Program-made: the position numbers and the translations under genes | Origin: an uncultured Sphingopyxis sp. | GTDB taxonomy: Bacteria > Pseudomonadota > Alphaproteobacteria > Sphingomonadales > Sphingomonadaceae | Reading direction: 5' to 3' | Length of the DNA: 64,000 bases | NCBI RefSeq assembly: GCF_900078365.1 | Contig: NZ_LT598653.1 | Coordinates: forward strand, 3,915,501 to 3,979,500 | Shown here: piece after piece, positions 9,046 through 18,411 of the stretch | How positions within the stretch are numbered: position 1 is the stretch's first letter | Layout: each line of letters starts with the position of its first letter | The notes under the pieces: generated by a model | Database searches by the model: none | What the model was told of the DNA's origin: nothing | What the model saw: only the letters and a program-made list of their open reading frames with translations

Positions 9046-9116
9046 CGTCATGCCGGACTTGATCCGGCATCCATCCAGCAGATGACGCTGGACCCCGGAT
9101 CAAGTCCGGGGTGACG
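9046..9116. repeat. CGTCAT/ATGACG hairpin repeat, type B
   Basis: The arms carry CCGGACTTGATCCGG and its near-complement CCCCGGATCAAGTCCGGGGTG, between CGTCA and GTGACG ends. It sits between two convergent genes. Related copies lie at 23000-23075 and 50021-50096. Confidence 0.85.
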
Positions 9117-9127
9117 AAGGGGACGTT

Positions 9128-10279
9128 TCAGCTCTTCCGCTTGAAGGGCGTGTGCCCTTCAAGCCATTCCATTTCGGCCGCTTCGGCCTGCCTTTCCTGC
9201 TCGAGATACTCCGTGACCGCACGGCGAAAGCCCGGATCGGCGATGAAGTGCGCCGACCAGGTCGCGACGGGGCCATAGCCGCGCGCGAGCTTGTGTCCGC
9301 CCTGCGCGCCCGCCTCGACCCGCGCGAGCCCGCGTTCGATCGCAATGTCGATCGCGCGGTAATAGCATAGCTCGAAATGCAGATAGGGGATTTCGGCGAG
9401 ACATCCCCAATAGCGGCCATACAGCGAGTCGGCGCCGAGGAAGTGCAGCGCGCCGGCGACCGGCCGCTCGTCGGCGTCGTAGGCGATGAGCAGGATGATC
9501 CGGTCCGCCATATGCTCGCCCATCAGGTCGAAGGCGGCGCGCGTCAGATAGGGATGCCCCCATTTGCGTGCGCCGGTGTCCTGATAGAAAAGCCACATCG
9601 CGTCCCAATGCTCGGGCCGGATCGCGTCGCCCGTCAGCTCCTCGACGCGCAAGCCCTCGACCGCGCGCAGCCGCTCCTTGCGCAATTGTTTGCGTTTCTG
9701 CGAATTCAGCGTGCCAAGAAAATCGTCGAAGCTCGCATAGCCCGCGTTCGCGAAATGGAACTGGATGTCGCGGCGGACGAGCCAGCCCGCCTGCTCGAAC
9801 AGCGGCATCTGTTCGGGGGCGACGAAGGTCGCATGCGCCGACGACAGCCCGTTCTGCCGCACGACCGCCTCGGCGGCGCGGAGCAGCAGCAAGGCGTCAC
9901 CCTTGTCCTTGGCGAGCAGGCGCGGGCCCGGCACCGGAGTGAAGGGCGCCGCGATCTGCAGCTTGGGATAATAATCGCCGCCCGCGCGCGCCCAGGCATC
10001 GGCCCACGCATGGTCGAAGACATATTCGCCCTGGCTGTGCGATTTGAGGTAGGCGGGCGCCGCGGCGACGAGTGCGCCGGTTGCGTCTTCGACAAGCAGG
10101 GGCGCCGCCTGCCAGCCGCTGCCGGGCCCGACGCTGCCCGATTGTTCGAGCAGCGACAGGAAGGCGTGGCCGACAAACGGATTGCCGCGATCGTGAAGCG
10201 CGTCCCACGCCGCCGCATCGATCGCGGCAACGCCGGTTCCGAGCGAAATCGTCCGGGCGGGCGGGTCGGCCTCGGCCAT
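9128..10279 (-). CDS. FemAB/GNAT-like N-acyltransferase (DUF482 family)
   Basis: A 383-residue cytoplasmic protein of the family often labelled peptidogalycan biosynthesis/recognition protein, with a GNAT-like double fold. Characteristic segments are NPFVGHAFLSLLEQSGSVG near the start, LRKERLRAVEGL in the middle, and LHFELCYYRAIDIAIERGL followed by EAGAQGGHKLARGY near the end. The acceptor is not established for this family. The start at 10279 gives the usual length. It is the last gene of a four-gene operon (DUF3572, HAD, RidA, this gene), eight bases after the RidA gene. Confidence 0.85.
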   Translation of the reverse strand: MAEADPPARTISLGTGVAAIDAAAWDALHDRGNPFVGHAFLSLLEQSGSVGPGSGWQAAPLLVEDATGALVAAAPAYLKSHSQGEYVFDHAWADAWARAGGDYYPKLQIAAPFTPVPGPRLLAKDKGDALLLLRAAEAVVRQNGLSSAHATFVAPEQMPLFEQAGWLVRRDIQFHFANAGYASFDDFLGTLNSQKRKQLRKERLRAVEGLRVEELTGDAIRPEHWDAMWLFYQDTGARKWGHPYLTRAAFDLMGEHMADRIILLIAYDADERPVAGALHFLGADSLYGRYWGCLAEIPYLHFELCYYRAIDIAIERGLARVEAGAQGGHKLARGYGPVATWSAHFIADPGFRRAVTEYLEQERQAEAAEMEWLEGHTPFKRKS

Positions 10280-10287
10280 TCGCGCCC

Positions 10288-10752
10288 TTAGGCGGGCTTC
10301 ACCGCGACGATCGCGTCGGCTTCGACCGCCGCGCCGAGCGGCAGCACCGCGACGCCGACCGCGGCGCGCGCGTGGCGGCCCGCCTCGCCGAACAGCGTTT
10401 CGAACAGTTCCGATGCGCCGTTGGCGACCTTCGCCTGATCGGTGAAGCCGGGCGCGCTGTTGACGAAGACGCCGAGCTTGACGACGCGCTCGACGCGCGA
10501 CCAGTCGCCGCCCAAGGCCTGCCCGATCTGCGCGACGAGCATCAGCGCGACGCGCTGCGCCGCATCCTGCCCGCCCGCAACGTCCATATCGTCGCCGAGG
10601 CGGCCGGTGACGACCTGTCCGTCGCGGAACGGCAACTGGCCGCTGACATAGAGCATGCCGCCCTGCTCGACGACGGGCACATAGGCGGCGACCGGCGCGG
10701 CGGGCTTGGGGAGCTCGAGGCCGAGCTCGGCGATCTTGGCGGCGATATCCAT
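10288..10752 (-). CDS. RidA/YjgF-family enamine deaminase-like protein
   Basis: A 154-residue member of the RidA/L-PSP family, whose better-known members hydrolyse reactive enamines and imines produced by PLP enzymes. It belongs to the longer branch, with an extended N-terminus beginning MDIAAKIAELGLELPKP. VSGQLPFRDG, VKLGVFVNSAPGF and ARAAVGVAVLPLGAAVE match the family core, including an arginine where the catalytic one usually sits. Its position between HAD and acyltransferase genes suggests metabolite repair, but that is inference. Confidence 0.9.
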   Translation of the reverse strand: MDIAAKIAELGLELPKPAAPVAAYVPVVEQGGMLYVSGQLPFRDGQVVTGRLGDDMDVAGGQDAAQRVALMLVAQIGQALGGDWSRVERVVKLGVFVNSAPGFTDQAKVANGASELFETLFGEAGRHARAAVGVAVLPLGAAVEADAIVAVKPA

Positions 10753-10767
10753 GGGGGTGGTTCCTTC

Positions 10768-11409
10768 TTAAACCGGCTCGGCGGCCGGGGCGGGGATGTT
10801 TTCGGCGAGGCGCGCCAATATCCAGCCCTGCGCCTCTTTCCAATCGTCGATTCGCGCATGGGCGTATTTCGCCGGGGCGATCTTGCCGGCGATCGCGGGC
10901 TCGCCGATCAGATGCAGCCGCCACACGTCGGGCGCCTCTTGCGCGACCGACTGGTGATGGCCGGCCAGATCGTCGATGAACACCGCGACCGAGGGCCGAT
11001 ACTCGTCGATCAGGCGGCGCACGGGCTCGCCCTTGCCGCCGCGGCTGCCGATCACCGGCGCACGAAAATCATGGAGCGCGAGCTGCTCGATCCGCGCCTG
11101 CTGATGCTCGGGACCGACATTGGTGAGGACGACGATATCGGCCTCGGCGCCGATCGCCGCCATTGCCGCGAGCGCACCGGGTATCGGATATTGCCGTGTC
11201 ATTTCGGTGCGGAAGAAACCGTCGAGCAGCGGCCATACCTCGGCCGCCTCCAATGGCGTGCCGCATTCCTTGCGCTTCAGCGCATTGGCGAAGCTCGCAT
11301 CCTCGATGCGAAAGATCACGCCATGTTCGGCATCGACCCATTCGGCGAAAGGCACGACCATGTGCATCAGCACTTCGTCGCAATCGGTGATGACGAGCGG
11401 GCGGTTCAT
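10768..11409 (-). CDS. HAD-like hydrolase, function unknown
   Basis: A 213-residue protein. It starts MNRPLVITDCDEVLMHMV, where DCDEV fits HAD motif I (DxDx). VVLTNVG fits motif II and VAVFIDDLAGHH fits motif IV. The motif III lysine is probably in SRGGKGEPVRRL. The family is common in alphaproteobacteria, usually as an uncharacterised gene. The start codon overlaps the DUF3572 stop by four bases (ATGA), so translation of the two is probably coupled. Confidence 0.8.
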   Translation of the reverse strand: MNRPLVITDCDEVLMHMVVPFAEWVDAEHGVIFRIEDASFANALKRKECGTPLEAAEVWPLLDGFFRTEMTRQYPIPGALAAMAAIGAEADIVVLTNVGPEHQQARIEQLALHDFRAPVIGSRGGKGEPVRRLIDEYRPSVAVFIDDLAGHHQSVAQEAPDVWRLHLIGEPAIAGKIAPAKYAHARIDDWKEAQGWILARLAENIPAPAAEPV

Positions 11410-11669
11410 GCGGGGGTTCCTTCGAGTCTTTGCGCGGCGGCAGCGATGCTGGCAGGCGGCACCTGCAACGCATCGGCGCAGGCGACAAGGTTGTTTTCGT
11501 GGCCCGTGAGGAAAGACAGGATCGCGGCAAGCGTCGCCTGTTCGCCGAGTGAGGCGCGCAATTCGTCGGGCGCGAGGCCGGTCAGCGCGAGCAGCCGTTC
11601 GGCGCGCGGTTCGTCGCTCAAAATCCAGCCGAGCGCATGAAGCGCCAGCGCCGCATCATCTTCCAGCAA
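11406..11669 (-). CDS. DUF3572 family protein
   Basis: An 87-residue helical protein with the pattern of DUF3572 (ALHALGWILSDEPRAERLLALTGL). The start is read as TTG at 11669 because GGAGGGA stands about seven bases before it; no ATG fits. In many alphaproteobacteria this gene sits next to divK, as here: it is divergent from divK with an 87-base gap. Its function is not known. It opens the operon of HAD, RidA and acyltransferase genes. Confidence 0.8.
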   Translation of the reverse strand: MLEDDAALALHALGWILSDEPRAERLLALTGLAPDELRASLGEQATLAAILSFLTGHENNLVACADALQVPPASIAAAAQRLEGTPA

Positions 11670-11756
11670 GCCCGATCCCTCCGTCGCGATACAATTGTGT
11701 CGTGCGGCCGATTCGCCTAAACGGGCCGCGCACGCAAGGTGGGGAACGGAACGCAC

Positions 11757-12119
11757 ATGGGCAAGACCATCCTGGTCGTCGAGGATAATGAACTCAACCT
11801 CCGCCTCTTCTGCGACCTGCTCAACGCCCATGGCTACAGCGCGCATCCGGTGCGCGACGGACGCGACGCGCTGGCGAAGGCGCGCGAAATCACCCCCGAC
11901 CTGATCATCATGGACATCCAGCTGCCGCACGTCAGCGGGCTCGATCTGATCGGACAGATGAAGGCCGACCTGACGCTGCGGGCGGTCCCGATCATGGCGG
12001 TCACCGCCTATGCGGGGAAGGGCGACGAGGAGCAGATCAAGGCCGCGGGGGCCGAAGCCTATGTCTCGAAACCGATTTCGGTGATCAAGTTCATCGAAAG
12101 CGTCGGGGCGTTCGCTTAG
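11757..12119 (+). CDS. divK: Single-domain response regulator DivK
   Basis: A 120-residue receiver domain with no output domain. Asp53 in IIMDIQLPHVSGLDL is the phospho-acceptor. Asp10 and the adjacent residue in VVEDNELN bind metal, Thr83 is in AVTAYAGKGDEEQ, and Lys105 is in YVSKPIS. EDNELNLRLFCDLL and KGDEEQIKAAGAEAYVSKPIS closely follow Caulobacter DivK, which relays signals from DivJ/PleC to CckA and so sets CtrA activity. The start MGKTILVVED is chosen over an upstream in-frame ATG because DivK proteins begin at this point. Confidence 0.92.
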   Translation: MGKTILVVEDNELNLRLFCDLLNAHGYSAHPVRDGRDALAKAREITPDLIIMDIQLPHVSGLDLIGQMKADLTLRAVPIMAVTAYAGKGDEEQIKAAGAEAYVSKPISVIKFIESVGAFA

Positions 12120-12134
12120 GACCGGTTTCGACTG

Positions 12135-12461
12135 TTAGTTGCCGTTGGCATCCACTTCAAAAGCTATCGACTTACCTCGACTGGTCGGCTCCCATCCCGC
12201 TGCTAAGGCCGCCCGAACCCCATTCGCGATAATCGCCCCGTTGACTGGGGGGCGACGCAACTGAGGTTGAAGGGCCGAGCGTCGGGCCGACGGCATCGGA
12301 AATTCTAATAGGGCTTGGCGCGGCGCGGTTGCTCGGCGCAGGCTAACGACCATGCCACGCCAGCCTTCGGCTGTGCACCATTGAGGTTCCCGTTCGATAG
12401 CCCAATGATACTCGTGACCATCAACTTCGATCAGGCCGGACAAATCGCGTTTTACGGACAT
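12135..12461 (-). CDS. Small conserved hypothetical protein
   Basis: A 108-residue soluble protein: MSVKRDLSGLIEVDGHEYHW, then REPQWCTAEGWRGMVVSLRR, LLEFPMPSA and a C-terminus with AALAAGWEPTSRGKSIAFEV. I recall similar short proteins in sphingomonads, none with a known function. Its base composition is less GC-rich than its neighbours, with more A/T at third positions, hinting at later acquisition. No strong ribosome-binding site is visible. It converges on divK with a 15-base gap. Confidence 0.65.
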   Translation of the reverse strand: MSVKRDLSGLIEVDGHEYHWAIEREPQWCTAEGWRGMVVSLRRATAPRQALLEFPMPSARRSALQPQLRRPPVNGAIIANGVRAALAAGWEPTSRGKSIAFEVDANGN

Positions 12462-12520
12462 CCGTGCAGCCTAGCACCATGACGTCCGCGTTCCACCCAA
12501 AGCCGCCTCTCCTCCATAAG

Positions 12521-12561
12521 GAAAGGGCCTGTCGCGACAGTGCCCGGCCGCGGCAGGCCCT
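12521..12561 (-). terminator. Probable terminator after the first TonB-dependent receptor
   Basis: On the minus strand AGGGCCTG and its complement CAGGCCCT bracket an internal GC-rich loop and are followed by TTTCC. It lies about 40 bases beyond the receptor stop codon. Confidence 0.6.
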
Positions 12562-12600
12562 CCCTACGCCCTCCCCGGCTTTGGGGAGGGGGAGAGACGG

Positions 12601-15330
12601 TCAGAACTGGCCGCGCAAGGTCACGCCATAGGTGCGCGGCTCGCCGGGGAAGCCGACGAACAGCTGGTTTGCGGTCGCCGGGAAGCCAAGCGCCGCGGGC
12701 GCTGCGACCGAACGGAACGAGCCCGATCCCTGCAGCGGCATGTCGGCGCCGATCTGGTAATATTGCTTGTTGAACAGATTCTGCCCCCACAGCTCGATCC
12801 CCCAGCGGCGATCGCGCCCATAAAGGCCGATGCGGCCGTTGAAGACCGCGAAGCCGTCCTGGATCTTTTCGACATCCAGATCCGACCCGGTGTTGGTGTC
12901 GCTCTGGAGCCGCGTGTCGAGATAGACGAGCGCGCTCAGCCCGCTGTCGCCGATCGGCGGCGTCCAGCTGATCCCCGCGGTCGCGACATATTTGGCGGCG
13001 TTCGACACCCCGCGCCCGGGCAGCTGGAACAGCACCGGCGACAGCGGCCGGCCGCCGGTGCCGACGAGGTTGCGGCGATAGAGGGTGTCGACATAGGTCA
13101 GCCCCATATTGACCGAGAGATAGCGCGCGGGGCGCAGGAAGGTCTCGATCTCGAACCCCTTGGCGACGACGCCGGGCTTCAGCCGGTCGGACGCGCAGCC
13201 GCCGGTCGCGGCGCTGTTGTCGATCGGCCCGGTTCCCAGATCGTCCTTGCACGCCTGGATGTTGGTGACCTCGAAATTGACGCCGTTGAAGGTGTTGAGC
13301 TGGTAATTGCTATATTCCTGATAAAAGGCCGCGAGATTGACGTCGACCCCGGGGCCGTCCCATTTGACGCCGAGTTCATAGGCGTCGACCTTTTCGCTCG
13401 CGAATTGCAGGTCGCTCGCTTCGGGCCGCGCGTTGCCCGGCGTGTTCGCCGGCCGCGCGAGCGCCGCGACGCAGGCGGCATCCTGCGCATCGGATCCCGC
13501 GGTCGTGCTGCACGGCCGGTCGAGCGCCGAATAGTCGAGGTTGAAGCCGCCCGCCTTGTAGCCCTTCGACGCCGAGGCATAGATCAGCCATTCGGGCGCG
13601 GGCTTCCAGCTCAGCACCGCGGTCCCTGTCCACTGGCCCTCGCTGAATTTGGTCCCCGGCGCGCCGCGGGCGATGTCGGGCGCGGTGCCGTTGATCACGC
13701 AGGCGAGGGTCGCCAGGGCTTGCAAGGATGAATTGACGATCGCCGGACACAGCGTGTTGGTGAAATTGGCGTCGCCGCTCAGCGTCTTCTTCTCGTGCGT
13801 GTAGCGCGCCCCGACGGTCAGCGTCAGCGCATCCTCGACGATGTCGAAGCTGTTGTGCGTGAACACCGCATAGTTGGTGCTGCGCTGCGCAAAGGTCGAT
13901 CCATTGTTGCCGGTGCCATTGAGCGGCGCGGCACCAAGCAGCGCGGCAATCCCCTGAAAGCCCGGAAAGCTCGCCGCGGGCAGGTTCGAACAGGTCGGCG
14001 ACGCCGGGTTGAGGAAGGTCGGTGCGAGCGCCGCCGCGGCGAGGCAGTTGGCATAGCGCTGATAGTCGGCGCCATAGACGATGTCGTCGTCGACATCGAG
14101 CTTCTCGTTCGCATAATAGCCGCCGACGAGCCAGTCGAGCCGCCCGTCGAACGCCTCGCCCTGCAATCTGAGTTCCTGCGTGAACAGCCGGAATCGGCGA
14201 TCGAGGTCGGTGCGCCGCAATATGTCGAGCGTGTTGAAATCGGCGTCCTGGCCCTGCGCATTCTTGTAATCGCGATAGGCGGTGATCGAGGTCAGCGTCG
14301 CGCCGCCGAAATCCCAGTCGAGTTCGCCCGACACGCCCCAGTCCTTGGTATCCGACCGGTAGGGGACGCCGGGCGTCGTCGACTGGCGGCGCACGAAGCT
14401 GTCGCCCGCCGGCGGAACCTGATGGTTCGCGCCGAGGAACTGGAGCAGCGGCAACAGCGTGTTGGGCGACGCCACGGGGGCGCCGTCGGGCCCGCGCGTC
14501 AGGCTGCGTACGGGGTTGAGGAGCACGCCGCCACAGCAATTCTCGTTGCGCTTCGAATAATCGGCGATCAGCCGCAGCGTGATATTCTCGGCGGGTTCGA
14601 GCAGTAGCTGCCCCTTGACCAGCCAGCGGTCGCGGTCGTTGATATCGGGCTCGCCGGGGGTCGCATTGTCGATGAAGCCGTCGCGCCGCTGCCAGACGCC
14701 ATCGACGCGTACCGCCGCCTTGTCGCCCAGCGGCGCGTTGATCATGCCGTCGACGCGCCAATAATCATAATTGCCGTAGGAAACCGATCCCTTGGCGCCG
14801 AACGCCGAAAGGTCCGGCCCCTTGGTGACGATGTTGATCAGCCCGGCGGTCGAGTTGCGGCCAAACAGCGTGCCCTGCGGTCCGCGCAGCACCTCGACGC
14901 GCTCGATATCGCCGAGTTCGGACAGGCCGACGCCCGTCCGGCTGCGATAGACGCCGTCGATGAACAGGCCGACCGAGCTTTCGAGCCCGGGATTCTCGCC
15001 GACGGTGCCGATGCCGCGGATGCGCGCGGTGAAATTGACCTCGCTCGTCGCGCCCGACACGAGCAGCGACGGAGCGACCTGTCCCAGCGCGCGCACATCG
15101 GTCGCGCCCGTCTTTTCGAGCGTATCGCCGGTGACGGCGGAGACCGCGATCGGCACGTCGGACAGCGCCTCGCTGCGCCGCGTCGCGGTGACGATGATCG
15201 TGCTGTCGTCGGTTTCGGCGCCCGCGGCGTCCTGCGCCATGGCGGGCACGGCGATAAGGCCGAGCGAAAGCGACAGCCCGGCGGCGCTGGTTCGCAGCAG
15301 ACCCGCGGCGGTGCGGCAATTGTTTTTCAT
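12601..15330 (-). CDS. TonB-dependent outer-membrane receptor 1 (tandem pair)
   Basis: A 909-residue outer-membrane receptor. The signal peptide ends near AVPAMAQDAAG. The TonB-box-like STIIVTATRRSE follows, then the plug domain with VRALGQVAPSLLVSG and RVEVLRGPQGTLFGRNS, and a 22-strand barrel ending in ...TYGVTLRGQF with the terminal Phe needed for BAM assembly. It belongs to the sphingomonad FecA-like class; the ligand cannot be inferred. GAGGAGG lies about nine bases before the ATG. It is homologous along its full length to the receptor at 15574-18411, which suggests an old tandem duplication. Confidence 0.93.
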   Translation of the reverse strand: MKNNCRTAAGLLRTSAAGLSLSLGLIAVPAMAQDAAGAETDDSTIIVTATRRSEALSDVPIAVSAVTGDTLEKTGATDVRALGQVAPSLLVSGATSEVNFTARIRGIGTVGENPGLESSVGLFIDGVYRSRTGVGLSELGDIERVEVLRGPQGTLFGRNSTAGLINIVTKGPDLSAFGAKGSVSYGNYDYWRVDGMINAPLGDKAAVRVDGVWQRRDGFIDNATPGEPDINDRDRWLVKGQLLLEPAENITLRLIADYSKRNENCCGGVLLNPVRSLTRGPDGAPVASPNTLLPLLQFLGANHQVPPAGDSFVRRQSTTPGVPYRSDTKDWGVSGELDWDFGGATLTSITAYRDYKNAQGQDADFNTLDILRRTDLDRRFRLFTQELRLQGEAFDGRLDWLVGGYYANEKLDVDDDIVYGADYQRYANCLAAAALAPTFLNPASPTCSNLPAASFPGFQGIAALLGAAPLNGTGNNGSTFAQRSTNYAVFTHNSFDIVEDALTLTVGARYTHEKKTLSGDANFTNTLCPAIVNSSLQALATLACVINGTAPDIARGAPGTKFSEGQWTGTAVLSWKPAPEWLIYASASKGYKAGGFNLDYSALDRPCSTTAGSDAQDAACVAALARPANTPGNARPEASDLQFASEKVDAYELGVKWDGPGVDVNLAAFYQEYSNYQLNTFNGVNFEVTNIQACKDDLGTGPIDNSAATGGCASDRLKPGVVAKGFEIETFLRPARYLSVNMGLTYVDTLYRRNLVGTGGRPLSPVLFQLPGRGVSNAAKYVATAGISWTPPIGDSGLSALVYLDTRLQSDTNTGSDLDVEKIQDGFAVFNGRIGLYGRDRRWGIELWGQNLFNKQYYQIGADMPLQGSGSFRSVAAPAALGFPATANQLFVGFPGEPRTYGVTLRGQF

Positions 15331-15515
15331 GAAAATGGCCCTCCTCTCACGATCGTTCGTTTGTGCGGGGGAGAGCGGTTTTTCTGTTTATGACGCAGGC
15401 GTATCACGACTTGTGCGCGTCATGCCAGCGCGCCGCCGCCGCCCTAACGTCATTCTGCCGGGCGCGCGGCTTTTGTGTCACAGCTGTCAGATGTGACGGG
15501 TTGACTTGCCGGAGC

Positions 15516-15547
15516 AAAAAAAGGGGCGGGACCAACGGCCCCGCCCC
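15516..15547 (-). terminator. Rho-independent terminator after the second TonB-dependent receptor
   Basis: On the minus strand an eight-base-pair GGGGCGGG/CCCGCCCC stem with a short loop is followed at once by seven T residues. It lies about 30 bases after the stop of the 15574-18411 gene and separates the two receptor transcripts. Confidence 0.9.
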
Positions 15548-15573
15548 CTCGAAAGTCATGCGATCATACGCGA

Positions 15574-18411
15574 TCAGAATTTGCCGCGCAGCGTCACGCC
15601 ATAGGTCCGCGGTTCGGCAAGGAACTGCGAGAAGATCTGGCGACCGCCCGGATATTGCGGGTCGGCGAAGGCGGCGCTGGCCGATGTCGCGCCCTCCTGG
15701 AACGGCGAATTGAACGCAACCTGGGCATATTGCTTGTTGAAGATATTCTGCGCCCACAGCTCGATGCCCCATTTCTCGTCGGGACCGCGCACGCCGAGGC
15801 GGGCGTTGAACAGCGCATAGCCGTCCTGTCCCTTTTGCGGGAACAGGTCCGACCCGGTGTTATAATCGCTGGTCATGCGGCCATCGATATAGACAAGGCC
15901 GGTCAATCCGCTGCTGCCGATGTCGGGGGTCCAGGCGATGCTGCCGGTCGCGACCAGTTCGGGCGCGTTTGACAGATTGTTGCCCGGCAGCAGGCGCAGC
16001 GCCTGATCGAGCGGCGCGCCCGAATCATTGCCCACCAACTGGCCGCGATATTTGGTCTTCGCATAGGTCAGCCCCGCGGTCATGCGGAAGCTGCGCGCCG
16101 GAACGAGCGAGGCTTCGAGTTCGAAGCCTTGCGACCGCACGCCATGGCTGACGTCGTCGGCGGGACAGGCGCCGGTGGTATTTGCCGGATTTGCATTGGT
16201 CGGCGTCGGCGCAATATAATTCGGGGCACCCGGGAACTTGTTCTGATCGCGATCGCCGCCGGCGAGGTCGCTGTCGCAGCCGTTGATGTTCTGGACGAGG
16301 AAGACCGTGCCATTGAACGTGTTGAGCTGAAAGCTCGAAAAGTCCGACCGGAAGAAGGTCAGGCCGAGGCCGAACGGACCGGTCGAATATTTGGCGCCGA
16401 TTTCATAGCTGTTGACCGTTTCGGGGTCGAACTGCAGCGCGCCGACCAGCGCCTGCGCCCCGCCCGGCGTCGCCGCGAAGGGCAGGATCGGCGATTTCAG
16501 CGCCGACCGGTCGAGGTTGAAGCCGCCCGCCTTGTAGCCGCGCGAATAGCTCGCATAGACCATCAGATCGTCGACCGGCTTGTACGACAGGATCGCGGTG
16601 CCGGTGAATTCGTCCTCGCTCCGCTTGTCGTTGATCGACACGCCATTGAGTTCGGCGGTCGAATTGCCCTGGCAGCTGAGGCCGATGAGTGCCCCGGCGA
16701 GCGAGCGCGCCGTCGGGTTCGGGCTCGAGAGATCGTCGAGCACCAGCCCCTGCACCGTGGTGCAAACGGTGTTGTCGTTGGTGAAGCTCGCCGAGAATTT
16801 CTTCTTGTCGTTGGTGTAACGGAGACCGAAAGTGAAATCGAGTTTGTCGGTGATGTGGAAGATATTGTGCGTGAACAGCGCCCAATTCTCACCATCCTGG
16901 CGATAGACGTCGTTGATGCTGCCAAGATCGCTCAGCCCGTCGAGCGCGTTGAACGCCGCGAGGATATCGGGACCCGATGCGCCGCTCGCACCCGCGATCG
17001 TCGCCGGTCCGACGCCGGGCACGGCGCAGAGCGGATTCTCCGGCGAATAAAGGAAATTAAGCCCGCTGCCCGAAATGATGCGGCAGCTCGCGAAACGGCC
17101 GTAAGCCTCGCCGAAGCGGAGATTGTCGCGCACGCGCAGCTTTTCATTGGCGTAAAAGCCGCCGACGAGCCAGTCGAGCTTGCCGTCGAAGGCCTCGCCC
17201 TGCAGGCGCAGTTCCTGCGTGAAGGTGTGGAACTGGCGATAGGCGTCGTCGTCGGGCGCGCGATAGAGGATGTCGACCGTGCCATAATCGACGTCGCCCG
17301 CCTGACTCGACCGATATTCGCGATAGGCGGTGATCGAGGTCAGCGTCGCGCCGCCGAAATCATAATCAATCTGGCCCGAGAAGCCGTAATCCTTGGTCTT
17401 GCCGGCATAGCTGCGTCCCGGCGTGACCCAAATGTCGCGGCTATAGCCCTGGTTGAAGGCGCTCGGATCCTGCCCCAGATCGGTGAGCACCTGGATGATG
17501 CTGTTCTCATTGTCGCCAATCGGCGTGCCCGGCGGATAGGGAAGGTTCGACGGATTGTTGAGGTTGCCGATATAGGGATTGACCGACGGCCCGACATAGG
17601 TGGCGCCGCAGCATTCCTCGTCGCGCGACGTGTAATCGGCGATCAGACGGACCGACAGCGCGTCGGTCGGTTCGAAAAGCAGCTGGCCGCGAAGGAAATA
17701 GCGATCGCGGTTGTTGATGTCGCGGTCGTTGTTCACATCGTGCAGAAAGCCGTCGCGCTTCACCCAAACGCCGTCGAGGCGCGCGGCGAGCGTGTCGCTG
17801 ATCGGGCCGGTAACGCTGCCGCCGAGGCGCCAATAATCATAATTGCCATAGGTGATCTCACCCGTGGCGCCGAACTGGAAATCGGGCTTTTTCGAATAGA
17901 TGCTGATCAGGCCCGCCGACGAGTTGCGGCCGCCGAGCGTGCCCTGCGGGCCGCGCTGCACTTCGATGCGGTCGATTTCGCCGAGTTCGTTGAGGCCGAT
18001 GCCCGAACGCGAGCGATAGACGCCGTCGATGAACACCGGAACCGAGCTTTCGAGGCCGGGGTTGTCGCCGACGGTGCCGATGCCGCGGATACGTGCCGAA
18101 CCATTGGCTTCCGAACCCGTCGACGAAACGAGCAGCGACGGGGCGACCTGGTTCAGCTGGCGAATGTCGTTCGCGCCGCTGTTCTGCAGCGTTTCGGCGC
18201 TCACCGCCGAAATCGCGACGGGGACGTCGGACAGGAGCTGCGAACGGCCCTGCGCGGTGACGATGATCGGCGTGTTGTCGCTGTCGTCAGCCGCAGCATC
18301 GGCCGGGGCATCCTGGGCGAAGGCCGGGACCGCAACCGCCGCCATGGCGATCGAGACGCCCAGCGCGCTGGTGCGAAGAAAACGGGCAGCACGAAGGGAA
18401 GATGATTTCAT
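15574..18411 (-). CDS. TonB-dependent outer-membrane receptor 2 (tandem pair)
   Basis: A 945-residue receptor. The signal peptide ends at VAVPAFAQDAPA, the TonB-box region is TPIIVTAQGRSQ, the plug has IDRIEVQRGPQGTLGGRNS, and the barrel ends ...TYGVTLRGKF. GAGGAG eight bases before the ATG fixes the start at MKSSSLRAAR. Sequence blocks such as IRGIGTVGDNPGLESSV, LRLQGEAFDGKLDWLVGG and YKAGGFNLD are shared with the downstream receptor, so the pair are paralogues. It has its own terminator, so the two can be expressed separately. The substrate is unknown. Confidence 0.93.
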   Translation of the reverse strand: MKSSSLRAARFLRTSALGVSIAMAAVAVPAFAQDAPADAAADDSDNTPIIVTAQGRSQLLSDVPVAISAVSAETLQNSGANDIRQLNQVAPSLLVSSTGSEANGSARIRGIGTVGDNPGLESSVPVFIDGVYRSRSGIGLNELGEIDRIEVQRGPQGTLGGRNSSAGLISIYSKKPDFQFGATGEITYGNYDYWRLGGSVTGPISDTLAARLDGVWVKRDGFLHDVNNDRDINNRDRYFLRGQLLFEPTDALSVRLIADYTSRDEECCGATYVGPSVNPYIGNLNNPSNLPYPPGTPIGDNENSIIQVLTDLGQDPSAFNQGYSRDIWVTPGRSYAGKTKDYGFSGQIDYDFGGATLTSITAYREYRSSQAGDVDYGTVDILYRAPDDDAYRQFHTFTQELRLQGEAFDGKLDWLVGGFYANEKLRVRDNLRFGEAYGRFASCRIISGSGLNFLYSPENPLCAVPGVGPATIAGASGASGPDILAAFNALDGLSDLGSINDVYRQDGENWALFTHNIFHITDKLDFTFGLRYTNDKKKFSASFTNDNTVCTTVQGLVLDDLSSPNPTARSLAGALIGLSCQGNSTAELNGVSINDKRSEDEFTGTAILSYKPVDDLMVYASYSRGYKAGGFNLDRSALKSPILPFAATPGGAQALVGALQFDPETVNSYEIGAKYSTGPFGLGLTFFRSDFSSFQLNTFNGTVFLVQNINGCDSDLAGGDRDQNKFPGAPNYIAPTPTNANPANTTGACPADDVSHGVRSQGFELEASLVPARSFRMTAGLTYAKTKYRGQLVGNDSGAPLDQALRLLPGNNLSNAPELVATGSIAWTPDIGSSGLTGLVYIDGRMTSDYNTGSDLFPQKGQDGYALFNARLGVRGPDEKWGIELWAQNIFNKQYAQVAFNSPFQEGATSASAAFADPQYPGGRQIFSQFLAEPRTYGVTLRGKF

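Noticed and set aside
9128..10924. The acyltransferase frame read upstream as a 598-codon fusion across RidA
   Set aside because: The extra N-terminus is antisense-like Arg-rich sequence. RidA has its own strong frame, and 10279 gives normal length.
16129..18405. A 758-codon plus-strand frame opposite the second TonB receptor
   Set aside because: It is antisense to a complete receptor with signal peptide and terminal Phe. Codon content is that of a reversed gene.
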